From NCBI GenBank assembly GCA_003483745.1, contig DMYD01000013.1, positions 101,371 through 116,101 of the forward strand: a stretch of 14,731 nt of DNA. The letters are read 5' to 3'. The notes under the pieces were generated by a model. The model had not been told where the DNA came from. It made no database searches and was given only the letters and a program-made list of their open reading frames with translations. A program made the position numbers and the translations under genes. Shown here piece after piece: positions 7,045 through 14,060 of the stretch; within the stretch, counting starts at the first letter, position 1, and each line of letters starts with the position of its first letter. Origin of the DNA: Roseburia sp. Its GTDB lineage: Bacteria; Bacillota; Clostridia; Lachnospirales; Lachnospiraceae.

Positions 7045-7809
7045 TTATTTTGTCTGTTTTTTAAAGAAATCATCGATCGCTGCATGCAGTTTTTGCGCAT
7101 CCATACTCTTTAAAAGATAACCGTCCGGCTTTAACGACATGACTTCCATGACCGTCTGGGCATCATTTTTTCCGGTAAGAAAAAAGATCGGTATATTCTG
7201 GAATTCCGTATCTTCTCGGATCATCTGCATGAACTGTTTACCATCCACGATTGGCATTTCATAGTCTAATAAAATCAGATCGGGAATATTTAAGGCGAGA
7301 TATTTGATCGCCATCTCGCTGGAATTAACAGGAATGACCTGATATTTATCCTCCAGAAGTGTTTTGATGGTTCGAAGGATCACTCCGGAATCATCCACCG
7401 CCAAAATAGTTTTTTTCTTCATTTTATAATATTCATCAACCTGCTTTTTGATGTTTTCCACCATCTCCACCACATTGATCGGTCTTATAAAAATGTCTGT
7501 AAACATCTGTTTTGGAAGTGTTTCCCACAATTTTTCAAGTTCTTCCACATTTCCCATGACAAACACAGGTGTTTTATGCTTAATCGCATGATCGACGATC
7601 ACTTTGATTCCAACCGCCTTTTTTAGAAGTTCGGCACTTGTGCAGATCAGATAACCCTGTGGCTGCTCTTTCGTGGTAAGTGTAGTCGCCATTGCAATGC
7701 TTACTACTTTTGCTTTCACATTTTCTTTTTCAAACGTACTCTCAAATGACTTCATCAGATAACTCTGTTCTTCCATCAAAATGAGAAATTCTCTTTTGTC
7801 CTCAGGCAT
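7045..7809 (-). CDS. response regulator with degenerate N-terminal receiver-like domain and C-terminal REC, no DNA-binding output
   Basis: The 254-aa protein ends in a canonical CheY-like receiver (about 133-252). It has acidic pair D139/D140, phospho-acceptor D182 in LLDYEMP, conserved T212 and K234. The first 125 residues have alternating strand/helix character and end in an FIRP motif where receivers have KP. They lack the acidic pair and phospho-Asp, so they look like a degenerate or pseudo-receiver (inference). There is no HTH, GGDEF or other output domain, so signalling must be by protein contact or phosphotransfer. It begins 12 nt after the kinase stop, with GGAGG 6 nt before the ATG, and is almost certainly co-transcribed with the hybrid kinase, whose Hpt domain is the obvious phosphodonor. 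A terminator follows. Confidence 0.86.
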   Translation of the reverse strand: MPEDKREFLILMEEQSYLMKSFESTFEKENVKAKVVSIAMATTLTTKEQPQGYLICTSAELLKKAVGIKVIVDHAIKHKTPVFVMGNVEELEKLWETLPKQMFTDIFIRPINVVEMVENIKKQVDEYYKMKKKTILAVDDSGVILRTIKTLLEDKYQVIPVNSSEMAIKYLALNIPDLILLDYEMPIVDGKQFMQMIREDTEFQNIPIFFLTGKNDAQTVMEVMSLKPDGYLLKSMDAQKLHAAIDDFFKKQTK

Positions 7810-7821
7810 AATATACCTCCT

Positions 7822-10671
7822 TTAGTCCTGTAATAACTTCGTCATGGTATCTGTCAGCTTCATGATCTCTTCCATGGATACATCCGCCACATACACACGC
7901 AGCTGATCCATAGATTCCCTGAGGCATTCCGGGGTCTGATATTCTTCAAGTTTTTCCATAATCCGGTCCACCCCATCAAGATCAAATTGTTCTATGCATT
8001 GATGAATCTGCTGTAATGCCTGGATCCACTCTCCATCTGAAGCCTCTTGTTTAGCTGCTTCCTCCTTATCTGCATAAGGTTTCAATATATTCTTAAAATC
8101 ACGGTACATGGCAAGCACCTCCGGTGTCTTTTCCTCTAGCACCTCTGTCTTTCCCTGTTTCCCATAACTTTCAAGTTCCTTTGCCGCCTCCGACAACGGT
8201 ACTGCACCGATCAGAAGTGCGGAACTTTTTAGCGCATGTACTTCAATGACATAGTCACTGATCAGCCCTTCTTTCAGGCACTGTTCGATCTTATTTGCCT
8301 TACTGTCGATTGTGCGGTAAAAAATCCGGATTGTTTTCATAAGTGCTGCTTTCGAACCACAGTGATTTACCCCCTCCTCGAATGAAAATCCTATCTGTGG
8401 ATCTTCCGGCTGTATCTCACTGTCAGAGAGATCATCTGTAAGAAGCTTCTTTGCCTCCTCCTTCGGGACATCACGCACAAGATCTTTTGGCAGCCACAGT
8501 TTCAGCTGGTTACAAATCCGTGTAAAATCAATCGGTTTTGCAACGAAACCATTCATTCCTGCATTCAGGAATTCCTTTCTGGCATCTACCATTGCATTCG
8601 CAGTGAGTGCGATGATCGGAAGATTCTGATACTTGTCCTCCGGCAGTGCACGAATAGCTTTTGCAGCTTCTATTCCATCCATAACCGGCATCATGTGATC
8701 CATCAGCACCAGATCATACTGGCTGCCCCTGACCATTTTTACTGCCTGCAGTCCATTTTCTGCCGTATCGATCTGCATCCGGAGAGGTTTTAGCAGTTCT
8801 TTTGCCACCACAAGATTCAATTCGTTATCATCCACAAGTAAAATGTGTGCCTCCGGGGCAATAAACAGACATTCCGCTTCTTTTTCCGTCACATTATCTT
8901 TCTGCCCATTATAATTTACCGCAGAAACAGGCGTCGGATCAATGATTGTCTGTTCTATCGTAAAGAAAAACCTGCTTCCCTTTCCGTATTCACTTTCTAC
9001 TTCGATAATCCCTCCCATCATATTGACTAAATTCTGGGAAATTGTCAAGCCCAGTCCGGTTCCTTCCACATAACGGTTTCTGTCCATCTCCACGCGCTGA
9101 AACGCATCGAACAGAATTTTCTGATCTTCCTTGCGGATTCCGATTCCGGTATCTGCCACCTCATAATAAAGCATTACTTTATCCGTATTTTTCTGTCTGA
9201 CATGCACGGAAAAGCGGACGCTGCCTTTCTCTGTATATTTAATGGCGTTATTCACCAGGTTTATGATGACCTGACGGATACGCCCCATATCCCCTTTCAG
9301 CTTACATGGGATATCCTGATCAATATCATAGATCAGTTCCAGACCGGAATGTCCGATCCTGTTTTCCATACTGATCCTCAGATCATGAAACAATGAACAT
9401 GTATCATACGGTTCATCAAACAGCTGCATTTTACCGGCTTCCATCTTTGAACAATCCAGCACATCATTGATGATTGTAAGAAGCACACGCCCGGAACTCT
9501 GAATATTCAACAGATATTCCTGCTCCTTCGGTGAATGCCGGGAACGCAGTAAAATCTCTGTAATTCCAACAATAGAGTTCATCGGCGTACGTATCTCATG
9601 TGACATATTCGAAACGAAGTTGGTTTTGGCACGGTTGGCATCTTCCGTCTGTAATACAAGACGCTTCATCAGATGGTTCTGCTCTATGATCTTTGTCACA
9701 TCAACAATCGTCATCATATATCCCTGTATCAGTTCATTGTCCTTTAACACTGTTTCTTCCACCTGATAATGCCGGTCTTTCCAGTCAAAAAAATCCTGAC
9801 TGCCCTGAATAAATGTATATATCTCATCATCCGTGCAATATCCCTGTTCCTTATTTATAGAAGTAATAATTTTATCTGCCATCGAATTTAAAAAAAGGAA
9901 ACGGTGATCCGCATCTGTTACAATGACAGCTTCTTTCAGATTATCAATAATATAATTTTTTGCATTTTTAACAGGATCAAACAAGCCGTATTTTACAACG
10001 GCAATGCTCATAAAGATACAGGACAACAGAATTCCAAGAGGTGTAGGATCATCGCCTTTTAAGATTCCTAAAAGGCGCAAAGACAGCAATAACATCGGCG
10101 ACAGCATCGCTGCAACCATAAGGAAATGGATTTTTCCTTTATTGGGCATACTTCTCTGAGAGCAGTAGGAAGATATGATGATGCCGATCGTGGTCATGAT
10201 TTCTGCCAGTAAGAAAGCCATATAGACATAGTACATTGGTGCTGGAGAGATTTCCAACGTATATCCGTTCAGGTTTGCCTTCGAAGGAGCCAGCCAGTAA
10301 TCTTTATAGTATAGATGATGATAATCAACGGTTGCGATCATAACATAAAATCCCATGTTTACCACAAGAAGCAGATGAATCGCCCACTGAGGGATTTTTA
10401 TATTTTTCCAGCGTATCATAAACATGAGAGCACAGAAATTACCAAAACATTTTCCCAGGTATTCCATTTTTCCGATCACGACCATAGTTTCTTTCTGACC
10501 GCCGGCAATGTAAATGCTTTTTGCCACAAGTGTCACCAGACAACAGGCAATCGTTAAAATAAGCTCCCCTTTATAGTTTGTATCTTCTTTCCGGAAAACG
10601 ATCACCAGTAAAGCAAAAGCCACAAGGACACCAAATATGTGAAGTGCCAGCCATTCAATCGCAAATGTCAT
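7822..10671 (-). CDS. 7TM-sensor hybrid histidine kinase (7TM-PAS-HisKA-HATPase-REC-Hpt)
   Basis: The 949-aa membrane kinase begins with seven hydrophobic helices (about 5-26, 34-56, 68-87, 95-113, 147-168, 181-201, 209-228), matching the histidine-kinase N-terminal 7TM type. A short PAS-like segment (about 240-330) follows. HisKA has H358 in NMSHEIRTP; the ATPase has the N-box around N475, G1 box DTGIGI (507-512) and G2 box GTGLGL (537-542). A receiver occupies about 608-728, with D614/D615, phospho-Asp D658 in LMDHMMP, and K712. An Hpt domain follows (about 765-850) with H812 in VHALKSS. A helical tail (880-949) resembles tails of other Firmicute hybrid kinases. The expected relay is H358 to D658 to H812 to the partner regulator encoded 12 nt downstream. 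The ligand is unknown. The ATG at 10671 follows AGGGGGAG by about 8 nt, and a promoter lies 50 bp upstream. Confidence 0.93.
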   Translation of the reverse strand: MTFAIEWLALHIFGVLVAFALLVIVFRKEDTNYKGELILTIACCLVTLVAKSIYIAGGQKETMVVIGKMEYLGKCFGNFCALMFMIRWKNIKIPQWAIHLLLVVNMGFYVMIATVDYHHLYYKDYWLAPSKANLNGYTLEISPAPMYYVYMAFLLAEIMTTIGIIISSYCSQRSMPNKGKIHFLMVAAMLSPMLLLSLRLLGILKGDDPTPLGILLSCIFMSIAVVKYGLFDPVKNAKNYIIDNLKEAVIVTDADHRFLFLNSMADKIITSINKEQGYCTDDEIYTFIQGSQDFFDWKDRHYQVEETVLKDNELIQGYMMTIVDVTKIIEQNHLMKRLVLQTEDANRAKTNFVSNMSHEIRTPMNSIVGITEILLRSRHSPKEQEYLLNIQSSGRVLLTIINDVLDCSKMEAGKMQLFDEPYDTCSLFHDLRISMENRIGHSGLELIYDIDQDIPCKLKGDMGRIRQVIINLVNNAIKYTEKGSVRFSVHVRQKNTDKVMLYYEVADTGIGIRKEDQKILFDAFQRVEMDRNRYVEGTGLGLTISQNLVNMMGGIIEVESEYGKGSRFFFTIEQTIIDPTPVSAVNYNGQKDNVTEKEAECLFIAPEAHILLVDDNELNLVVAKELLKPLRMQIDTAENGLQAVKMVRGSQYDLVLMDHMMPVMDGIEAAKAIRALPEDKYQNLPIIALTANAMVDARKEFLNAGMNGFVAKPIDFTRICNQLKLWLPKDLVRDVPKEEAKKLLTDDLSDSEIQPEDPQIGFSFEEGVNHCGSKAALMKTIRIFYRTIDSKANKIEQCLKEGLISDYVIEVHALKSSALLIGAVPLSEAAKELESYGKQGKTEVLEEKTPEVLAMYRDFKNILKPYADKEEAAKQEASDGEWIQALQQIHQCIEQFDLDGVDRIMEKLEEYQTPECLRESMDQLRVYVADVSMEEIMKLTDTMTKLLQD

Positions 10672-10720
10672 AACTTACGCTCCCCCTTTTGCTCCTGCAC
10701 ATAACTAGTACATTTTTACC

Positions 10721-10749
10721 ATTATACCATGTCCTGGTGGGTTTGATAA
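10721..10749 (-). promoter_or_regulatory. extended -10 promoter for the hybrid kinase operon
   Basis: On the minus strand TGGTATAAT gives a perfect -10 box (10726-10721) preceded by the TGn extension. A modest -35, TTATCA (10749-10744, four of six), is 17 bp upstream. Transcription would start near 10714, leaving a leader of roughly 40 nt before the kinase ATG at 10671. Confidence 0.7.
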
Positions 10750-10776
10750 CTGGTTTTTCGTAAATTTTAGTTGACT

Positions 10777-10923
10777 TTAATTTTCAATATCTGTTGCCAA
10801 AGCCGCCCCCACTCTCCTTTTTTCAAATCCGGCTGCTTTTAGGAATTCATCTTCTGTCATTGAAAATTTTTTACAAAAAAGAGTTAACATACCACAATAT
10901 GAGTGTGTCAACTCTTCCTTCAT
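10777..10923 (-). CDS. possible 48-aa small protein, unrecognised
   Basis: An ATG at 10923 opens a 48-codon frame 13 nt after the VOC gene stop. The product is mixed charged/hydrophobic with two cysteines and a helix-like MTEDEFLKAAGFEKRR segment in its second half, which is reasonable protein composition. The weakness is translation: the nearest purine-rich site (AGGAG) overlaps the end of the VOC gene, about 19 nt upstream, with an A-rich stretch between. The frame stays open upstream into the VOC gene, but that part is a shadow. I do not recognise a family. It could be a real third cistron, a remnant, or chance. Confidence 0.35.
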   Translation of the reverse strand: MKEELTHSYCGMLTLFCKKFSMTEDEFLKAAGFEKRRVGAALATDIEN

Positions 10924-10936
10924 TTTTTTATTATTT

Positions 10937-11320
10937 TTATTTCTCCTGAAAAAACTCAATATCTTCCCCCAGCGGTCCCTTGCAAAATGCAATTCGTGCC
11001 GGAAAACCCGGGTTTGACTGGATCTCAATATCTTTTGGTTCAATAAATACCTCATATCCGGCATCTCTCACAGCTTTCACACACGCATCCACATCATCAG
11101 TCGCCAGCGCAAAATGGCGGAGCGCCCCCTGTGGCAGTGGTGACCCTGCATTATTAAAAACCTCAATCAGTCCTGCTCCTGTCTCAAACATGATTCCTTC
11201 CGTCCATGTGCGTGCCACGAAAAGTCCCAGTACATCCCTGTAAAAATGGATGACCTCCTCATACTCCTTTTCACTGCTGCATTTCAAACATACATGATGG
11301 ATTCCTTTTACAAAACTCAT
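10937..11320 (-). CDS. VOC family (glyoxalase/bleomycin-resistance fold) protein
   Basis: This 127-aa protein is a single vicinal-oxygen-chelate unit with two beta-alpha-beta-beta-beta halves. The four positions that usually bind the divalent metal are present: H9 (IHHVCL), E53 (GLIEVF), H69 (LRHFAL) and E122 (DIEFF). An intact metal site suggests an active lyase, isomerase or dioxygenase-like enzyme rather than a pure binding protein. Family members include glyoxalase I, methylmalonyl-CoA epimerase and antibiotic-resistance proteins, and sequence alone does not choose between them. The ribosome-binding site AAGGAGG overlaps the TAA of the upstream 77-aa gene (gap 13 nt), indicating tight translational linkage with it. 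Confidence 0.87.
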   Translation of the reverse strand: MSFVKGIHHVCLKCSSEKEYEEVIHFYRDVLGLFVARTWTEGIMFETGAGLIEVFNNAGSPLPQGALRHFALATDDVDACVKAVRDAGYEVFIEPKDIEIQSNPGFPARIAFCKGPLGEDIEFFQEK

Positions 11321-11333
11321 TTAATTTTCCTCC

Positions 11334-11567
11334 TTATCTTCCCTGATATCCACAGCCTTCTCTTCCCGGCATATCCTCACTTTTCACATAGCGGGCATTG
11401 AACTCCATATTGATCTCGCGCAGTTCTTTTTTCCCGTCGATGTAATCCTGGTACATTTCCACGAGACCGGACATGCAGCCATCGCAGGCTGCATCAATGT
11501 TTCCCAGTGATTCCGCCACGATCTTCTCGCGTTCTTCTTTTGTTGTCTCTGAAATTAAATAGCCCAT
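11334..11567 (-). CDS. small cysteine-containing protein (77 aa), function unknown
   Basis: The better start is the ATG at 11567, with AAGGAG 6-7 nt upstream, rather than the ATG six codons earlier (11585), whose following sequence contains that site. The 77-aa product opens MGYLISETTKEEREKIV, continues with helical sequence around a CDGC pair (C28, C31), then YQDYIDGKKELREIN and ARYV, and ends in a glycine-rich tail with C72. Small proteins of this shape are frequent in Lachnospiraceae. The pattern of an N-terminal helix, a DYIDGK turn and a final helix ending ARY recalls VbhA-type small antitoxins, but the Ser-x3-Glu-Gly inhibitory motif is not intact and no Fic protein is present, so I do not assign it. 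The CxxC could bind metal or be redox active. It is first in an operon with the VOC gene. Confidence 0.75.
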   Translation of the reverse strand: MGYLISETTKEEREKIVAESLGNIDAACDGCMSGLVEMYQDYIDGKKELREINMEFNARYVKSEDMPGREGCGYQGR

Positions 11568-11584
11568 TGCATTTCTCCTTTTCA

Positions 11585-11694
11585 CTCATGCCGCTTTTCA
11601 TTATACCATCTGTCATCTCAAATATCTCAATAACTTTATCTGCCATCTCACATCCTTTTTCCGTGAGTGCAGTATCAGCTTTGCCAGGTAAAGC
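11585..11694 (-). pseudogene. relic of the 3' end of a MarR-type regulator gene
   Basis: In the minus frame starting at 11694 (just after a TGA at 11697-11695), the translation contains DTALTEKGCEMADKV and then IEIFEMTDGIMKSGMSEKE. LTEKG followed by an amphipathic helix is the characteristic end of the winged-helix wing and start of the dimerisation helix of MarR regulators. No start codon with a ribosome-binding site, recognition helix or N-terminal half is present. The frame carries stops upstream at 11697-11695 and a few codons earlier. Beyond about 11585 it runs into the coding region of the 77-aa gene in another frame and loses family character. I read it as a truncated, decayed gene. 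Chance resemblance remains possible. Confidence 0.45.
11600..11630 (-). promoter_or_regulatory. extended -10 promoter for the 77-aa protein/VOC operon
   Basis: On the minus strand TGGTATAAT supplies a perfect -10 (11605-11600) with the TGn extension, about 33 nt before the ATG at 11567. The best upstream match to a -35 box, TTGAGA ending at 11625, sits at a long 19-bp spacing, so the promoter probably relies on the extended -10. The element lies inside the decayed MarR-like reading frame. Confidence 0.65.
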
Positions 11695-11735
11695 TCACTC
11701 CGGAGATTCCATTGATCATACATTCATTTTATACC

Positions 11736-11766
11736 AAGAGCCCGACTTTTTCAAAGCCGGGCTCTT
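11736..11766 (-). terminator. hairpin terminator after the GH3 gene
   Basis: On the minus strand AAGAGCCCGGC (11766-11756) pairs with GTCGGGCTCTT (11746-11736). The stem is 11 bp and GC-rich with one G.U and a 9-nt loop. The run after it (GGTATAAAATG) is not a good U-tract, so termination efficiency is uncertain. The plus strand has a mismatch instead of the wobble. It lies about 80 nt beyond the GH3 stop, and a smaller 6-bp hairpin (11789-11805) lies between. Confidence 0.6.
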
Positions 11767-11846
11767 AAATTTCTTCACATAAATGCTGTGTCATAACCGA
11801 TGACATTCTATTTAGAGTATCATGAAAAATCTCAGACTTATGCAGA

Positions 11847-14060
11847 TCATTTTTTCAATACAAATGAAGCTTTATTACCTGTCAAACTGTCTTTTCCGAT
11901 AAATATTTCAAATTCTCCTGCTTCGCTCGCATAGATTCCATCCTCTGTCAAAAAACGAAGTTCCTGTTCTGTTATGGTAAAGACTACCTTTTTTTCCTCT
12001 CCAGGCAAAAGCGTAACCTTCTTAAAATCTTTCAATTCTTTGACCGGGCGCACTACAGAAGCCGCAATATCATGGATATAAAGCTGCAGGGTTTCTGTTC
12101 CCGTGCAGTTTCCTGTATTTTTTACAGTCACCTCCGCTTCAATCTGTCCCGATGTATCCATCCATGTCCGATCTAAATGAATATCTGATACCTCAAATGT
12201 TGTGTAACTCAGGCCATATCCAAATGGATACAATGGCTCATTTGGAATATCCAGATATTTCGAGCGGAATCTGTCTTTATCTTTGCCTTCTATATGTGGG
12301 CGTCCTGTTGAATATTCATTATAATGTACTGGTACCTGTCCTACACAATATGGAAAGCTCATAGGCAGTTTTCCACTTGGATTATACTTTCCAAATAAAG
12401 TGTCCACAATTGCCCGCGCCCCTTCCGTTCCAGGCAGCCACACCTGAAGGATAGCTTTTGCCTTTTTGTTTATTTCACGTATGTCTAACGGACGTCCTGA
12501 AAATAAAACCACTACAATATTTTGATTGACTTCCGCAATTCTATCAAGCAATGCTTCCTGTACCTTAGGGATTCTGATATTTGCGTTACTGGTTGCTTCT
12601 CCCGACTGTAAACGGTCTTCTCCTATTGCAAGTACAACCATATCTGCCTCTTTTGCTGCCTGTACTGCCTCTTGCAGCATATGATTCTCCTGCTCCTGCG
12701 TATAAGATTGCTGCTGCTGTTCTCCAAATCCTTCCAGACGTACATCCGCCCCTAACATTGGTGATCCCTGGCAAAATGTACTGTTTTCTAAAGTGTACTG
12801 TTCCTGTACCGCCTCACGCAGAGTCGTAACATCCCTGGCATCTCCTATAAATGACCAGGCTCCAAGTAAATTTCTGTTATCTACATATGGACCAATAAAG
12901 GCTATCTTTTTCTCTTGACTTAAAGGCAGGATATGTTCCTCGTTTTTCAACAAAACAAAAGATTTTCTTGCAGCTTCCCTCGCCAGATTCCGGTGCTCCT
13001 CACATAAAATGTATTCCTTTTCTTTTTTCTGATCTGCATCTTTATATGGATTCTCAAAGAGACCCAGATTATTTTTAAGCCGTAGAATACGAAGACATGC
13101 CTCATCTATAAGTTCTTCTTTTATTTTTCCATCCCTGACCATCTGACACAGATTTTCACAGTAAATGCCTGTCATCATATCAATATCTACACCTGCTTCC
13201 ACTGCGCGCATTGCTGCTTCTTCTCTGTCTGCACAATATCCATGGTATATGATTTCCTCGATGGCTGCCCAGTCTGATATAAGTACACCATCGAACTTCA
13301 TCTGCTCTCTCAAAATGTCCCGCATCAATTTTTTATTTCCGGTTGCCGGAATTCCGTTAACTGTATTAAAAGATGTCATGACAAGAGCTGCACCTGCATC
13401 GATTCCCGCCTGATACGATGGCAGATAAAACTCTCTAAATGTATGTTCTGAAAGTTCTACCGTATTATACTCCCGCCCTGCCGTCGGTGCACCATATCCT
13501 GCAAAATGTTTGACACATGCTGCGATTGCATAATTATCTTTTAAGCTGTTTCCCTGAAATCCGCGCACCATTGCTGCACAGAACAAACTGTTCAGGTAAG
13601 GATCTTCTCCTGTTGATTCCATGACACGTCCCCACCTTGCATCTCTGACCAGATCTGTCATAGGGGCAAATGTCACATGGAGACCACTGACCGAAGCCTC
13701 CTTTGCTGCCACAGATGCACACTGTTCTGACAATTCCGGTTCAAAGGAAGCTCCCTGCGCAAGCGGAATTGGAAACACTGTCTTATAACCATTTATGACA
13801 TCTAACATAAACAGTAATGGAATATGGTGCGGATGCTTTTCCATATAGTTTTTTTGTATACTTTTCAGGGTTTCAGCGCCCATGGATCCGATGACTGATC
13901 CTGCAAGATTTACATTGTCTTCTGTAAATCCCTTATCCGCCATAGGACCTGTGGCAACGATCTCCCCATTAAAAAATCCTCCTGTCACCTGGCTCATCTG
14001 ATTTACTTTTTCTTCCAGTGACATATCCCGCAAGAGTTCTATTAATTTCTGTTCTGTCAT
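11847..14060 (-). CDS. glycoside hydrolase family 3 beta-glucosidase (BglX-like), cytoplasmic
   Basis: This 737-aa GH3 enzyme has the full domain set: (beta/alpha)8 barrel (about 1-335), alpha/beta sandwich (about 360-575) and C-terminal fibronectin-III-like domain (about 640-730). The catalytic nucleophile is D263 in VLISDWAA. The likely acid/base is E488 in the SGEAT context, as in BglX relatives. VRDARWGR (138-145) and KHFAGYG (184-190) line the substrate pocket. Unlike periplasmic BglX, there is no signal peptide: the protein begins directly with the first barrel helix. It probably cleaves imported beta-linked gluco- or xylo-oligosaccharides inside the cell; the exact linkage is not readable. 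The ATG overlaps the stop of the upstream regulator gene (ATGA, 14060-14057), with GGGAG 7 nt upstream inside that gene, so the two are translationally coupled. Confidence 0.94.
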   Translation of the reverse strand: MTEQKLIELLRDMSLEEKVNQMSQVTGGFFNGEIVATGPMADKGFTEDNVNLAGSVIGSMGAETLKSIQKNYMEKHPHHIPLLFMLDVINGYKTVFPIPLAQGASFEPELSEQCASVAAKEASVSGLHVTFAPMTDLVRDARWGRVMESTGEDPYLNSLFCAAMVRGFQGNSLKDNYAIAACVKHFAGYGAPTAGREYNTVELSEHTFREFYLPSYQAGIDAGAALVMTSFNTVNGIPATGNKKLMRDILREQMKFDGVLISDWAAIEEIIYHGYCADREEAAMRAVEAGVDIDMMTGIYCENLCQMVRDGKIKEELIDEACLRILRLKNNLGLFENPYKDADQKKEKEYILCEEHRNLAREAARKSFVLLKNEEHILPLSQEKKIAFIGPYVDNRNLLGAWSFIGDARDVTTLREAVQEQYTLENSTFCQGSPMLGADVRLEGFGEQQQQSYTQEQENHMLQEAVQAAKEADMVVLAIGEDRLQSGEATSNANIRIPKVQEALLDRIAEVNQNIVVVLFSGRPLDIREINKKAKAILQVWLPGTEGARAIVDTLFGKYNPSGKLPMSFPYCVGQVPVHYNEYSTGRPHIEGKDKDRFRSKYLDIPNEPLYPFGYGLSYTTFEVSDIHLDRTWMDTSGQIEAEVTVKNTGNCTGTETLQLYIHDIAASVVRPVKELKDFKKVTLLPGEEKKVVFTITEQELRFLTEDGIYASEAGEFEIFIGKDSLTGNKASFVLKK

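Noticed and set aside
10924..11064. N-terminal extension of the 48-aa ORF to a start at 11064
   Set aside because: This part lies wholly over the VOC gene in another frame and has shadow-like Arg-rich composition.
11334..11567. VbhA-type antitoxin assignment for the 77-aa protein
   Set aside because: Overall shape is suggestive, but the Ser-x3-Glu-Gly inhibitory motif is not intact and no Fic toxin gene is adjacent.
11695..11735. Continuation of the MarR-like relic upstream of the TGA at 11697
   Set aside because: The same frame reads only a few more codons before another stop, and neither it nor the other frames show MarR features.
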